Shown piece after piece: positions 30,401 to 38,319 of a DNA stretch of 50,432 nucleotides. The notes under the pieces were generated by a model. That model had not been told where the DNA came from. It saw only the letters and a list, made by a program, of their open reading frames with translations, and searched no databases. A program made the position numbers and the translations under genes. Source of the DNA: an uncultured Muribaculaceae bacterium. GTDB lineage: Bacteria; Bacteroidota; Bacteroidia; Bacteroidales; Muribaculaceae. The stretch is taken from positions 1-50,432 of the forward strand of contig CAMXAZ010000012.1 of NCBI GenBank assembly GCA_947179295.1. Direction: 5' to 3'. Position 1 is the first letter of the stretch; each line of letters begins with the position of its first letter.

Positions 30401-31909
30401 GATTCAAGAGCCCAGCAACAGCGCCTTCATGAACTCAAAATAGATTATCTGCTGCAATATCAGAAGCAATACCAGAAACAATCCAAAGAGTGGCTTGAAT
30501 ATGAACGACAGATTGCGGATGCGGAGCAAGCTAACATCCTTGACCGCCGTAAAGCCTATATGCAGAAATATGAGGAATTCGCCGCTGCATATACAGACTT
30601 TTCGGCAAAGCGTAGGTATGAGATTGAGCTTTCTATGATTGAAGAACTTCTGAAACAGCGCAAAATCTCAGAAGAGGATTATCAGATCTGGGTTGTAAAA
30701 CTGCGCGAAAAATACCGCTCGGAATCAAATAGCGCCTCTTCTAATCGGACAGAGGCGAAATATACTGTAGATGGACCCGGCGGAAAAATTGATATCAGAT
30801 CTGATGATCAGAAAACAGAGTCACGCATTAAGTCGCTGACTAAAGACCGGGATGATGCCACATCTGAACTTCGCAAGCGTTTTGCCGCCGGGCTTATTTC
30901 TCAGGAAGAATTGGATCAGGGTATCCGGAATATTGAGAGCGCATACAATAAAGCTCTTAGAGACCCGGTTCGGTCGATTCTTGATGAGCAGACAAGAATG
31001 CTTTATGATCTTGGTGTTTCATGGGCTGATTTTTTCGAGAGCATTTCCGAAAATGGGAAACTCAGCTTCGAAGATATAACCTCTGTTGCTCAAAGTTCGG
31101 TGGCCACACTGTGTGCCGGCTTGGAAATATATTCCCAGTTCCTCGAAGCTCAGACGCGCAGAGACATTGCTAATGTAGAGAAGCGCTACGACAAGGAAAT
31201 AGAATATGCTCAGGGAAATTCCTACAAGGTAGCAAAAGCCGAAAAGAAGAAAGAGCAGGAAACTCAAAAAATAAAGGCCGAAGCTGCAAAAAAAGAGTTT
31301 GCTGTCAAGGTGATTATGGCTGTGGCTCAGACTGCACAAAATGCCTTGTTGGGATATGCCGCCGGTTTGCAGGCAGGTTTCCCGCAGGCTACTTGGCTTG
31401 CTCCCTTATTGGCCGGGCTCGCTACTGCTCAAGGTATGGTCCAGATAGCTCTTTTGAAAAAACAGCAGCAGGCAGCCGCGGCTGAAGGCTACTCAAAGGG
31501 CGGTTTTACCAAGCCCGGTGCCGTTGATGAGCCGGCCGGCATAGTCCATGCCGGAGAGTGGGTTGCCTCGCAGAAACTTCTTTCGAATCCCGTGGCCAGA
31601 CCCTTGATCAATGCTCTTGATCTTGCGCAGCGCACAAACACCATTGGTTCTCTCAGGGCCGAGGATGTTTCGCGGTCGATCACCGCCAATAATTCCCTTG
31701 TCCGGATTGCCGAAAGCGACGGGGGATCAGCGCTCATGGTGGCGGCCGCTGCTCAGATGTCTCGCACGGTCGACAGTTTGACTGAGCGTCTCAAAATGCC
31801 TTTCGTTACAGTTAATACTGTCACCGGCGATCAAGGTATCAAAAAAGCTCAGGATGATTATTCCCGGCTTATGAATAATGTTACACCGAAATCAAAACGT
31901 AAAAAATGA
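27500..31909 (+). CDS. Tail tape measure protein
   Basis: At 1469 residues, the longest gene in the window. Residues 1-140 are helical; about 160-400 match the TP901-type tape measure domain (DAFAEMDQEMANVRKFTGMT, RLAQEAGRLGKTSEEDVLGF, GAQAGMTIQQIMGF). Hydrophobic segments lie around 495-515 and 575-590. The rest is long coiled coil with Lys/Glu/Gln-rich heptads. Near residue 1270-1310 is an alanine-rich hydrophobic stretch (AAGLQAGFPQATWLAPLLAG) and then GGFTKPGAVDEPAGIVHAGEWV, a common tape-measure motif. It sets tail length and helps DNA entry. The implied tail is long, so the phage is probably a siphovirus. Overlaps the next gene by ATGA. Confidence 0.92.
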   Translation: MSTINDKATVSLFVNGEQAEQAMTRLSKRANELKTAIQAADEAGNLKEYKKLQRELDKVNKEMGRCQSTAKGVGIVLNDLSNASIHGLRNTLKYLQTELKLARPDSEVWRRYSEQIDWVKARLDELTGKINENQSAWERFKKWSVSVWAPIDLISRGYNSVINGMRDSVDAFAEMDQEMANVRKFTGMTEQQVADLNEEFKKIDTRSGRDELNRLAQEAGRLGKTSEEDVLGFVRAADQINVALDDLGDGATLTLSKLTGIFGDEQRYGTEQSLLKVGSVINELSQTCSASAPYLAEFSSRLGGVGAQAGMTIQQIMGFGAVLDSNAQKVEASATALSQIIVRLYQEPAKYAKVAGLDVEKFSRLMREDANAALILFLETLQKAGGMDVLSPMFKDMGENGSHAITALSTLATHIDQVKAQQQVANQAFEEGTSVTKEFMVQNTTAQAALEKHKKRAQELRIELGEKLYPVMGYLLISSSALMRAMLTTMEFISRNKEIVVSLSLAIAMWTIVVNAHTLAVKANAVAQALCTKGLAIWQTAAKAANLVWIMMTGSITKATAAQRLFNMTFKSTPFGLFISGITLAIGWLMKWQREAKAAAEAQKKLKEEQAEYQKGLRDLTEATAANSKEELARVKVLYETATSERKSRSERENAARSLIKTYPELFEKMSVETVMLGQAQAAYDSLTKSILENARAKAAAEKYNENMGKVVDKEISIRQAEKKRLEMVQARDELKKNLADTIEESGMTTDRAKALSIEFHAAEDALYDLNGQITKLYDEREEILAANTELMDAYNLTEVMTSTPAAKTVAPSTPYVSTTQSEKDKKKAGLEQRRALAKAKAEFKQQMENAKGDWEAGSAENLIDYSQGVKTYEEYLAEKERLDLKYLDDKISIYDSLYDKESETDQKLLKLYDEDYQEFLLKRAELTNKHRQAENKRSVEDLQRQYKMEVAALEFEFNSPSSKYYGDSRAQQQRLHELKIDYLLQYQKQYQKQSKEWLEYERQIADAEQANILDRRKAYMQKYEEFAAAYTDFSAKRRYEIELSMIEELLKQRKISEEDYQIWVVKLREKYRSESNSASSNRTEAKYTVDGPGGKIDIRSDDQKTESRIKSLTKDRDDATSELRKRFAAGLISQEELDQGIRNIESAYNKALRDPVRSILDEQTRMLYDLGVSWADFFESISENGKLSFEDITSVAQSSVATLCAGLEIYSQFLEAQTRRDIANVEKRYDKEIEYAQGNSYKVAKAEKKKEQETQKIKAEAAKKEFAVKVIMAVAQTAQNALLGYAAGLQAGFPQATWLAPLLAGLATAQGMVQIALLKKQQQAAAAEGYSKGGFTKPGAVDEPAGIVHAGEWVASQKLLSNPVARPLINALDLAQRTNTIGSLRAEDVSRSITANNSLVRIAESDGGSALMVAAAAQMSRTVDSLTERLKMPFVTVNTVTGDQGIKKAQDDYSRLMNNVTPKSKRKK

Positions 31910-33762
31910 AAATCTTAGTTAATGGCATGGAGGCTGCTGTCAGATCGGACCTCTCGTTTGATTATGTCATTGAAAACCGGCTTTTCCTTGGCCGTGACGG
32001 TTATACACTTGATATCACCTTCCCGCTTCGTGAATGTCCGGAGAATCAGGATATATTTGGTCATATCAATCGGCCGGATGTCTCGACAGAGACAATTTAT
32101 TTCCCTTGTGAGATATCAGACAGCCATGTCAGCCTGTCAGGGCTGCTGCTGGTGACTGGAATCTCGGAAGCAGAAGTAAAATGTCAATTCCTGGAGGGGC
32201 GGTGTGAACATACTGCTGTTGACCCGTTTGAAGATCGGTTTATCAATGAGCTGGATTTGGGACGTCCGGCGATTGTGGATGCTGCGGCGGTCACTCCGGA
32301 TGAAGCATGGCTGCAAACAAATAAGGAAGTTGCTCTCCCTTGGATAAATGAAAATTATCCGCTTGTCGCTAATAACTGGGTCGACTTTGTCAAAGGGACT
32401 TACCGTTGGCACAAAGATGTAAAGAAGCTATCATGGCAGCCATATCTGATTGAAATTGCCAGACGGATATGCAAGGCAATTGGATATAATTGTGATTTTT
32501 CCAGATGGGAACAGTCGGAATATCGCTATCTGATTATATGTAATTCATTGCCGGGATCATGGGAAATGCCGGATTATAAATATGTAATGCCCAAATGGAC
32601 AGTGTCAGAGTTTTTTGAAAAACTTGAGCTATTGTTGATGGGGGAGTTCAATTTTGATCACCGGATAAAAAATGTGTCATTCGAATTCTCAAAAACAGTT
32701 ATAGACTCTACTCCTGCAGTAAAAATAGAAAGTGTCCTGGATGAATTCTCTGGAGAAATTTCTTCAGACTCTGACGATAGTTCCTGTGAGTACATCTCCG
32801 CAAAAAGGTTGGCCTATAAAGAGTGTAGTCATTCTCTATGGCCTTATTACTCTTGCGACTGGATTCTTGATTCAGTCATCCCTTGGCGTTATGATACCAT
32901 TGATCAACTGATAGAAGAAAACAAATGCCGCATTGAAGTCACAGACCAGGGAGACAAGCAGTATCTTTACGGGAAAGAAATCCCTGCCCTGTATCCGGTG
33001 TCCAACACAAAAGGGCAGTTGCTTTACGCCAAAGATGTAGACTGTTATTTTGTTATGCGTAGTGTTGGGACCATCAAATCTAAAGCCTATGTGACATCTT
33101 TTGATACTGAGTTAGGTGAGCTTAAGGTCTATAAAACTGTGTACTTCCCGCGATATGTTCTACAGCAGGTAAACGTATTTGGGTGCGGATCTCCGGAGTC
33201 TGATGATGTCGAGACTCAAGAAATCGAATTTGTCCCTGCGTGTATCATGGATACTTGGATCTCAGACAAAGATGACAAAGGGCTGATGATGTTCCTGTCA
33301 TTTTCCGGAGACGGTTCGGAGGTCCAGGATTATCAGGAAGACGAGGAGTCTAAGCAGATCGGTGTTGCAAAAATGATAGAGGCCGGCAACGAAAAAGAGG
33401 CTGTCGAATATTATGACTGCATTCAGGTTGCTTATTGGGATGGGATGGTTCCGGATTGGGGAAAAATGCCGTTCCCGGTAATAGACGGTGAAATTATAAC
33501 ATCCGACTGGCGTTCAATCCGGATTCATTTCGGAGGTTTGAGACTAACAGGGACCGGACGGAATATTTATAAGAATATCCCGCAGATCCAACCGAAGAAA
33601 AAGTATAAATTTTCGTGGCTCAGTCCCTCTATCCCGGATACTCGTGCCATATACCATATCAGGGGCAAACGCTATGTGTGTGAGAAAATAACCGCGACAT
33701 TTACCGCAGATGGTATGTCGCAGTTACTCAAAGGTGAGTTTTATCCGTTGGCTGATGATTAG
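31906..33762 (+). CDS. Tail-tip / distal tail protein, putative
   Basis: A 618-residue beta-rich protein directly coupled to the tape measure, the usual place of distal tail or tail-associated proteins. The N-terminus (DLSFDYVIENRLFLGRDGYT) and PFEDRFINELDLG are recognisable from Bacteroides phages, where no function is proven. Many aromatic residues and no signal peptide. Last gene of the tail operon; a terminator follows. Confidence 0.65.
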   Translation: MKILVNGMEAAVRSDLSFDYVIENRLFLGRDGYTLDITFPLRECPENQDIFGHINRPDVSTETIYFPCEISDSHVSLSGLLLVTGISEAEVKCQFLEGRCEHTAVDPFEDRFINELDLGRPAIVDAAAVTPDEAWLQTNKEVALPWINENYPLVANNWVDFVKGTYRWHKDVKKLSWQPYLIEIARRICKAIGYNCDFSRWEQSEYRYLIICNSLPGSWEMPDYKYVMPKWTVSEFFEKLELLLMGEFNFDHRIKNVSFEFSKTVIDSTPAVKIESVLDEFSGEISSDSDDSSCEYISAKRLAYKECSHSLWPYYSCDWILDSVIPWRYDTIDQLIEENKCRIEVTDQGDKQYLYGKEIPALYPVSNTKGQLLYAKDVDCYFVMRSVGTIKSKAYVTSFDTELGELKVYKTVYFPRYVLQQVNVFGCGSPESDDVETQEIEFVPACIMDTWISDKDDKGLMMFLSFSGDGSEVQDYQEDEESKQIGVAKMIEAGNEKEAVEYYDCIQVAYWDGMVPDWGKMPFPVIDGEIITSDWRSIRIHFGGLRLTGTGRNIYKNIPQIQPKKKYKFSWLSPSIPDTRAIYHIRGKRYVCEKITATFTADGMSQLLKGEFYPLADD

Positions 33763-33805
33763 AAATATCTTCTCTATGAGCTTCTATTTTGGATAATGAG
33801 CCATT

Positions 33806-33833
33806 AGGGCTAAGTTAACGTTTTAGCCCTTTT
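33806..33833 (+). terminator. Terminator of tail operon
   Basis: AGGGCTAA (33806-33813) pairs with TTAGCCCT (33823-33830), followed by TTT. It ends the rightward phage transcripts. Confidence 0.7.
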
Positions 33834-33850
33834 GCAAATGTACAAGTCAG

Positions 33851-33877
33851 CAATGTCCGCCGTGATGGCGGACATTG
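33851..33877. terminator. Hairpin with GTGAT loop between tail operon and integrase
   Basis: A perfect 11-bp stem, CAATGTCCGCC (33851-33861) and GGCGGACATTG (33867-33877), loop GTGAT (ATCAC on minus). It lies between convergent tail and integrase genes and could terminate either. The loop and closing pairs match the terminators at 14892 and 19932. Confidence 0.6.
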
Positions 33878-33884
33878 TCTGGTT

Positions 33885-35105
33885 TCAGAGAGCTCCGTCA
33901 AGGTTAATGATATCTTTGTTTGCCGAGGTATTGTGCCGGGTGTATATGTCTGTGATTGCAAGCGATGAATGTCGCGCCTGGTCTCGGACTGCGATTGAGG
34001 CCATCTTCCGGTCACACATTTCGGTTATTCCGGTATCTTTCAGAGAATAGAATTTCCACTCTTTTTTCAGTCTTAGTGCGCGCCTTACATTGTCCCAGTG
34101 ATCTCGAAAATGTTTTGGATCAATTTCTTCCCGGCCGGGCTTCAGCCTATAGGAAAAAATGAAATCGTCAGCTGGCGCAGTGAACACTCCAATTTCAATG
34201 CCATATTGTATTACTTTCTTTGGAAGAGTGACTGTCTGAGTTTTTTTATTCTTACTCAGTTCTCCTGGTATGGTCAGAGTGCAATTTTTAAGATTGAAAT
34301 GCCGCACTTTGAGACGTGTCATTTCGACCGGGCGGATAAAGCAGTAGTAAAGCAGGTAGCAGGCAAATAGGAAATCCGGTTCCTTCTCCCGGCAATAGTC
34401 CGCGATCCTGGCCACAACATCGAGAGGTATGCACTCGCGCTCTTTTTTGTAGAGCCGCTTGCTGATAGGGGAGATTCCGTCGGTCGGTTTGCTCTTGAGA
34501 TAGCCTTTCTCGACAAGGAACCCGGAAAATACGCGGAGAAAATTCAAGTAGTTGTTCCTCGTCTGAGCGCCATTGTCGCGCTCGATGAACACGTAATCGA
34601 GGAAGTCAACGCAGAACGAGCGGTCGAACTGGTAGACATAGTAAGTCGGACGCTTCTTCAAGATATACTCGCGCATGATCTTGACGTAGGATTTATATCC
34701 GTCGTATGTTTCCTTGCGGTAGTAACCGCTCGCCAACATCTTCTCGATATGCGACTCGTATCTCTTGACTACCTCGTCGAATACTATCAGGTCGCCGGTG
34801 TCATTCGCTATCCACGGATTCCACCCATTGTTTAATTGCTCTGTTAAGCGCTTAATCACTCTCCGAGCATAGGTTCTGCGATTGGTTACGCCCTTAACCC
34901 GATTGAGTTTAATTGTCTTGCGACGCATTTTCCCCCGCTCAGGATCGTAAGCTCTGAACTCGATGTAGCCTCCGGCTCCATTTTCCTTGTAGACGGGAAG
35001 GTCAAACTGGCGAGCAGCCTGAACGCCGCTCTGGTTTGTAAGATTGGGATTGTTGCCTGATTTTTTAGGCGTGGAAAAATTTTCCGGGCACATTTTTTTT
35101 GACAT
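33885..35105 (-). CDS. int: Tyrosine recombinase / prophage integrase
   Basis: A 406-residue phage integrase. An N-terminal arm-binding part with a basic region, then a SAM-like core-binding domain (about 130-230), then the catalytic domain: Arg I in FIRPVEMTRLK, a lysine in the beta-hairpin, the second block LKDTGITEM where HxxR is normally found, RHSSL, and the nucleophile Tyr in IYTRH. The change of HxLR to KDTG occurs in some Bacteroidetes integrases. It inserts and excises the prophage, most likely at the neighbouring tRNA-Pro. The start codon is buried in a 9-bp hairpin. Confidence 0.93.
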   Translation of the reverse strand: MSKKMCPENFSTPKKSGNNPNLTNQSGVQAARQFDLPVYKENGAGGYIEFRAYDPERGKMRRKTIKLNRVKGVTNRRTYARRVIKRLTEQLNNGWNPWIANDTGDLIVFDEVVKRYESHIEKMLASGYYRKETYDGYKSYVKIMREYILKKRPTYYVYQFDRSFCVDFLDYVFIERDNGAQTRNNYLNFLRVFSGFLVEKGYLKSKPTDGISPISKRLYKKERECIPLDVVARIADYCREKEPDFLFACYLLYYCFIRPVEMTRLKVRHFNLKNCTLTIPGELSKNKKTQTVTLPKKVIQYGIEIGVFTAPADDFIFSYRLKPGREEIDPKHFRDHWDNVRRALRLKKEWKFYSLKDTGITEMCDRKMASIAVRDQARHSSLAITDIYTRHNTSANKDIINLDGAL

Positions 35106-35124
35106 TTTCAGGCTCGAAAATGTC
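35101..35124 (-). promoter_or_regulatory. Hairpin covering integrase start codon
   Basis: GACATTTTC (35101-35109) is complementary to GAAAATGTC (35116-35124). In the integrase mRNA the ATG lies inside the 3' arm, so folding would block initiation and keep integrase low. Confidence 0.5.
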
Positions 35125-35183
35125 GGTTAAAAACTATGCGGTAAAAAACGGCGTGTTCCGTTTTTGTTCCGGCAAATTAATGA

Positions 35184-35216
35184 AGTAGGCTGCAAGTCAC
35201 AGACTTGCAGCCTACT
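35184..35216. terminator. 15-bp hairpin next to tRNA 3' end
   Basis: AGTAGGCTGCAAGTC (35184-35198) pairs perfectly with GACTTGCAGCCTACT (35202-35216), loop ACA. It lies 12 bases past the tRNA 3' end. It may be the tRNA terminator, or part of the attachment region; the T-run is poor. Confidence 0.5.
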
Positions 35217-35228
35217 GCTTTTGATTTG

Positions 35229-35302
35229 TCGGGGTGACTAGACTCGAACTAGCGACCTCACGCCCCCCAGACGCGTACTCTAACCAACTGAGCTACACCC
35301 CG
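35229..35302 (-). tRNA. tRNA-Pro (anticodon GGG), probable attachment gene
   Basis: Cloverleaf on the minus strand: acceptor CGGGGTG/CACCCCG, D arm GCTCAGTTGGTTAGAGT, anticodon stem CGCGT with loop CTGGGGG (anticodon GGG), T arm GCTAG-TTCGAGT-CTAGT, discriminator A. CCA is not encoded. Its 3' end faces the integrase, the standard geometry for integration into a tRNA 3' end. The gene is intact, so the phage must carry or restore the 3' part. Confidence 0.92.
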
Positions 35303-35344
35303 ATTAACTTTTCAAAAGCGTTGCTTTGTTTCTCAAAAGCGATG

Positions 35345-35376
35345 CAAAGGTAGGGAGTTATTTTGAAACTTCCAAA
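35345..35376 (-). promoter_or_regulatory. Promoter of tRNA-Pro
   Basis: On the minus strand TTTG (35376-35373), 20 bases, TACCTTTG (35352-35345): a full match to the Bacteroidetes consensus, about 40 bases upstream of the tRNA 5' end. Confidence 0.75.
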
Positions 35377-35442
35377 TATTTACCGTGAAATTAACTCGCA
35401 TTAACTTAAAATTACTGTTTTGAAGCTTAAATGTTAATTATT

Positions 35443-36576
35443 TTAGCATTTTGAGGCCTCAGATAGCTCTGTATCCTTCTTTCGGTTTCTGCGCTTTTTT
35501 TCATGAGGACGTATAAAATATTCTTCATAATAGGCGAGGACGAGGGTGGTGAGGGGGAGAGCTATGATCAGTCCGATCAGTCCGAAGAGTGTTCCCCATA
35601 CAGAGAGCGACAGAAAAATGATGGCCGGATTCATGCTCATGGCTTTTCCGATGATCTTCGGGGTGAGCACGAGGTCCTGGATGGCCTGCACTATGCAATA
35701 GACGGCTATCATCTCCCAAAACAATGTCCAGAAGCTGATCTCTCCGCCGACTGCCACGACTATACATATAAGAGTGGCCGGGATGAGTGACACGAGTTGG
35801 AGATAGGGCACCATGTTGAGCAGGCCGATGAACATGCCGAGCACTATGGCCATCGGCAGGCCTATTATGAGGAATCCGATGCTGAAGAGGATGCCGACGA
35901 TGAAGGCCACGAGTGCCTGTCCGCGGAAATAGTGGTTCATCGAGACTTTCACGTCATGGCCGATCTTGAAGACGATGCGGCGATATTTCGGCATGACCAT
36001 GCGACGGAACCCTGACGATATTTTTTCGTAATCGAGCATGATGAACACTACATAGAGGAATACTATGACCCAGCTGAAGAGGCTCATGACAAGCGAGATC
36101 GATCCGGTGATCACCTGCCAGGAGGCCGAGAAGCCTTCTTCGATCATCTTCATCCATTCCTCGTGGGAGAGTTTCCGGGCTATAAGTTCGAAGTTCACGT
36201 TTTTTCTGAGGAATTCATGAAGTTCTTCCGGCACGAACGGTATTTTGAGGTCTGTGGCGGCATAGGCTTTGATAAGTCCGGCCATCTGGCTGGACTCACG
36301 GACAATCATCGGGACCAGCAGATAGCAGAGCACAATAAAGAAAAACGTCATCTCGAACAGGGTCACGAACGTTGCGATGGTCCGGCCTTTGAGATTCAGC
36401 AGCTGGCGGTTGAACTGGACGAACGGCTCCAGCAGATAGGCTATCAGACAGCCTACGCAGAAGGGGAGGAGCACTCCTTTGAGTATGTTGACCAGCCAGA
36501 TCAGTCCGACAAACAGTACACAGTTGATCAGAAGTCTGACTGTCCGGTCAAGATCATAGCGTTGACGTACAAGCAT
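35443..36576 (-). CDS. AI-2E family (PerM/TqsA-like) membrane transporter
   Basis: A 377-residue inner-membrane protein with about eight helices: a first pair (LLINCVLFVGLIWLVNI; LPFCVGCLIAYLLEPFV), a periplasmic amphipathic middle region, and a conserved C-terminal half with FSIGFLIIGLPMAIVLGMFIGLLNMVPYL and LGTLFGLIGLIIALPL-like motifs. The family exports small molecules or ions (autoinducer-2 in TqsA, sodium/proton exchange in others); the substrate here is unknown. Basic C-terminal tail. Divergent from the MFS gene. Confidence 0.88.
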   Translation of the reverse strand: MLVRQRYDLDRTVRLLINCVLFVGLIWLVNILKGVLLPFCVGCLIAYLLEPFVQFNRQLLNLKGRTIATFVTLFEMTFFFIVLCYLLVPMIVRESSQMAGLIKAYAATDLKIPFVPEELHEFLRKNVNFELIARKLSHEEWMKMIEEGFSASWQVITGSISLVMSLFSWVIVFLYVVFIMLDYEKISSGFRRMVMPKYRRIVFKIGHDVKVSMNHYFRGQALVAFIVGILFSIGFLIIGLPMAIVLGMFIGLLNMVPYLQLVSLIPATLICIVVAVGGEISFWTLFWEMIAVYCIVQAIQDLVLTPKIIGKAMSMNPAIIFLSLSVWGTLFGLIGLIIALPLTTLVLAYYEEYFIRPHEKKRRNRKKDTELSEASKC

Positions 36577-36665
36577 AATGGAAATTAGAGTTGTGGTGGT
36601 GAAACGTGTGTAGGATATTTTGCCACGAAATTACAATTTAAATTCTGATTTCCCATTATTTTGCG

Positions 36666-36673
36666 TAATTTTG
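36666..36673 (+). promoter_or_regulatory. -7 box TAATTTTG of MFS gene
   Basis: TAATTTTG fits TAnnTTTG and lies about 90 bases before the MFS start. No clear -33 at the proper distance. Confidence 0.4.
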
Positions 36674-36762
36674 TAATGCTTAACATGCGCTTTCGCTGTG
36701 GCCTGCCGGGGCTGTCAGTTGCGCCTGAGGCAGACAATTCAATTAAAATCACATATTTATCA

Positions 36763-38208
36763 ATGGAAAATTTAAATCAAAATGTCGTTCAGCCTGTGCG
36801 TCAGCTGCTTTCTGACAAAGCATGGGCACGATGGACAGCTCTGGCGCTTGTGGCGTCGATGATGCTGTTCGCTTACATGTTTGTCGACGTGATGTCGCCC
36901 CTGCAGTCGCTTGTCCAGACCCAGCGCGGATGGTCGCCCGACGCATTCGGCTATTATGCCGGAGCCGAGTATATCCTCAACGTCTTCGGGTTCCTGATCC
37001 TCGCCGGCATCATCCTCGACAAGATGGGAGTCCGTTTCACCGGTACACTTTCAGCCTCCCTCATGGTGGTCGGAGCTTTCATCAAGCTCTATGCCATCAG
37101 CGATGCATTTCAGGGCACAGCCCTTGACCAGTGGCTCGGTTCATGGTGGACCGCCATGCCCGGCAGCGCCAAGCTTGCCGCTCTCGGCTTCATGATCTTT
37201 GGCTGCGGCTGCGAAATGGCCGGCATCACCGTTTCCAAGACTCTTGCCAAATGGTTTGAAGGCAAGGAAATGGCTCTCGCAATGGGCCTTGAAATGGCTA
37301 TCGCGCGCGTGGGCGTGTTCTTCATCTTCACCATCTCGCCCCGTCTGGCCGACTGGTCAGTGCCTCCTACAGTGGTAGTGCCCGTGGCGTTCTGCTCGGC
37401 TCTCCTCTGCATCGGTCTGCTTTGCTTCATAGTGTTCACCTTCATGGACTCGAAACTCGACAAGGAAATGGGTGCTGCCAAGGTTGAAGAAGCCGCTTCC
37501 GACGAAGAGTTCAAGCTCTCTGACGTGGGTGCCATCTTCGGCAGCAAACTTTTCTGGATCATCGCCATGCTCTGTGTGCTTTACTACTCAGCCATCTTCC
37601 CCTTCCAGCGTTATGCGGCCAATATGCTTCAGTGCAACCTCGGTATCTCCGAGACCCAGGCTTCCGATATTTTCCGCTGGTTCCCCATCGGGGCCGCTGT
37701 GCTCACTCCCTTCCTCGGCTATTTCCTTGACCGCAAGGGCAAAGGCGCGAGCATGCTCATTCTTGGCGCGATACTGATGATTGTCTGCCACCTGACTTTC
37801 GCATTTGTTGTCCCGACAACTCAGAGCGAACTGATAACCTACTCGGCCATCGTTGTTCTCGGCATTTCGTTCTCGCTTGTGCCTGCGGCTCTGTGGCCCT
37901 CAGTGCCCAAGATCATGGACAAGCGTTTCCTCGGCAGCGCCTATTCTCTGATTTTCTGGGTGCAGAACATCGGTCTGGCATTTGTGCCCATCATTATCGG
38001 CAAGGTCATCACATGGTCCAACCCCGGCATCACTGATCCCTTGCAGTACAACTACACTGTGCCGATGTGTTGCTTCGCTTCACTCGGCGTACTTGCACTG
38101 ATCTTCGGCATCATCCTCAAATCAATGAACGCTATCCACCACTACGGACTTGAAGATCCCAACATCAAGGAAGACTTCGAAGATGTCCGCATTGACGGCG
38201 AGGCATAA
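36763..38208 (+). CDS. MFS transporter
   Basis: From ATG 36763 the protein has 481 residues and about twelve membrane helices. The first loop motif LDKMGVRFTGTLSA (residues ~85-98) and the related FLDRKGKGASMLILGA in the second half are the MFS A-motif pair. A cytosolic acidic linker (KLDKEMGAAKVEEAASDEE) divides the halves. The pattern is that of a widespread Bacteroidales MFS family resembling MFSD1-type carriers; substrate not known, peptides being one possibility. A TTG at 36661 is also in frame but gives a non-family extension. It has its own terminator. Confidence 0.88.
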   Translation: MENLNQNVVQPVRQLLSDKAWARWTALALVASMMLFAYMFVDVMSPLQSLVQTQRGWSPDAFGYYAGAEYILNVFGFLILAGIILDKMGVRFTGTLSASLMVVGAFIKLYAISDAFQGTALDQWLGSWWTAMPGSAKLAALGFMIFGCGCEMAGITVSKTLAKWFEGKEMALAMGLEMAIARVGVFFIFTISPRLADWSVPPTVVVPVAFCSALLCIGLLCFIVFTFMDSKLDKEMGAAKVEEAASDEEFKLSDVGAIFGSKLFWIIAMLCVLYYSAIFPFQRYAANMLQCNLGISETQASDIFRWFPIGAAVLTPFLGYFLDRKGKGASMLILGAILMIVCHLTFAFVVPTTQSELITYSAIVVLGISFSLVPAALWPSVPKIMDKRFLGSAYSLIFWVQNIGLAFVPIIIGKVITWSNPGITDPLQYNYTVPMCCFASLGVLALIFGIILKSMNAIHHYGLEDPNIKEDFEDVRIDGEA

Positions 38209-38234
38209 GCCTTTATCAGAAAAGACAAATAAAA

Positions 38235-38290
38235 CGAGTCCCGCAGACCGGCCGGCTTTCGGCTTTGAGTCTGCGGGACTCGCTTGTTTT
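38235..38290 (+). terminator. Rho-independent terminator of MFS gene
   Basis: CGAGTCCCGCAGAC (38235-38248) pairs with GTCTGCGGGACTCG (38269-38282), followed by CTTGTTTTG. It may also serve the convergent outer-membrane gene. Confidence 0.8.
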
Positions 38291-38319
38291 GTGAAGAAGT
38301 GATGAGGATCTGCCGGATC

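Larger units (their letters stand above)
1..35228. mobile_element. Prophage (left end outside the window)
   Basis: Contiguous phage genes for packaging, head, lysis, portal, tail and fibres are followed by a tyrosine integrase that abuts a tRNA-Pro gene. The right boundary is placed at the 3' end of the tRNA, the usual target of such integrases; the exact core is not determined. No second copy of the tRNA 3' end is visible at the left edge, so early genes, repressor and left attachment site lie beyond it. Gene order is unusual: head protease and capsid come before terminase, lysis genes sit in the middle, and portal follows lysis. Confidence 0.93.

Noticed and set aside
36163-36588. Plus-strand frame opposite the AI-2E transporter gene
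   Set aside because: Glu/His-rich shadow of a membrane-protein gene; no start signal.
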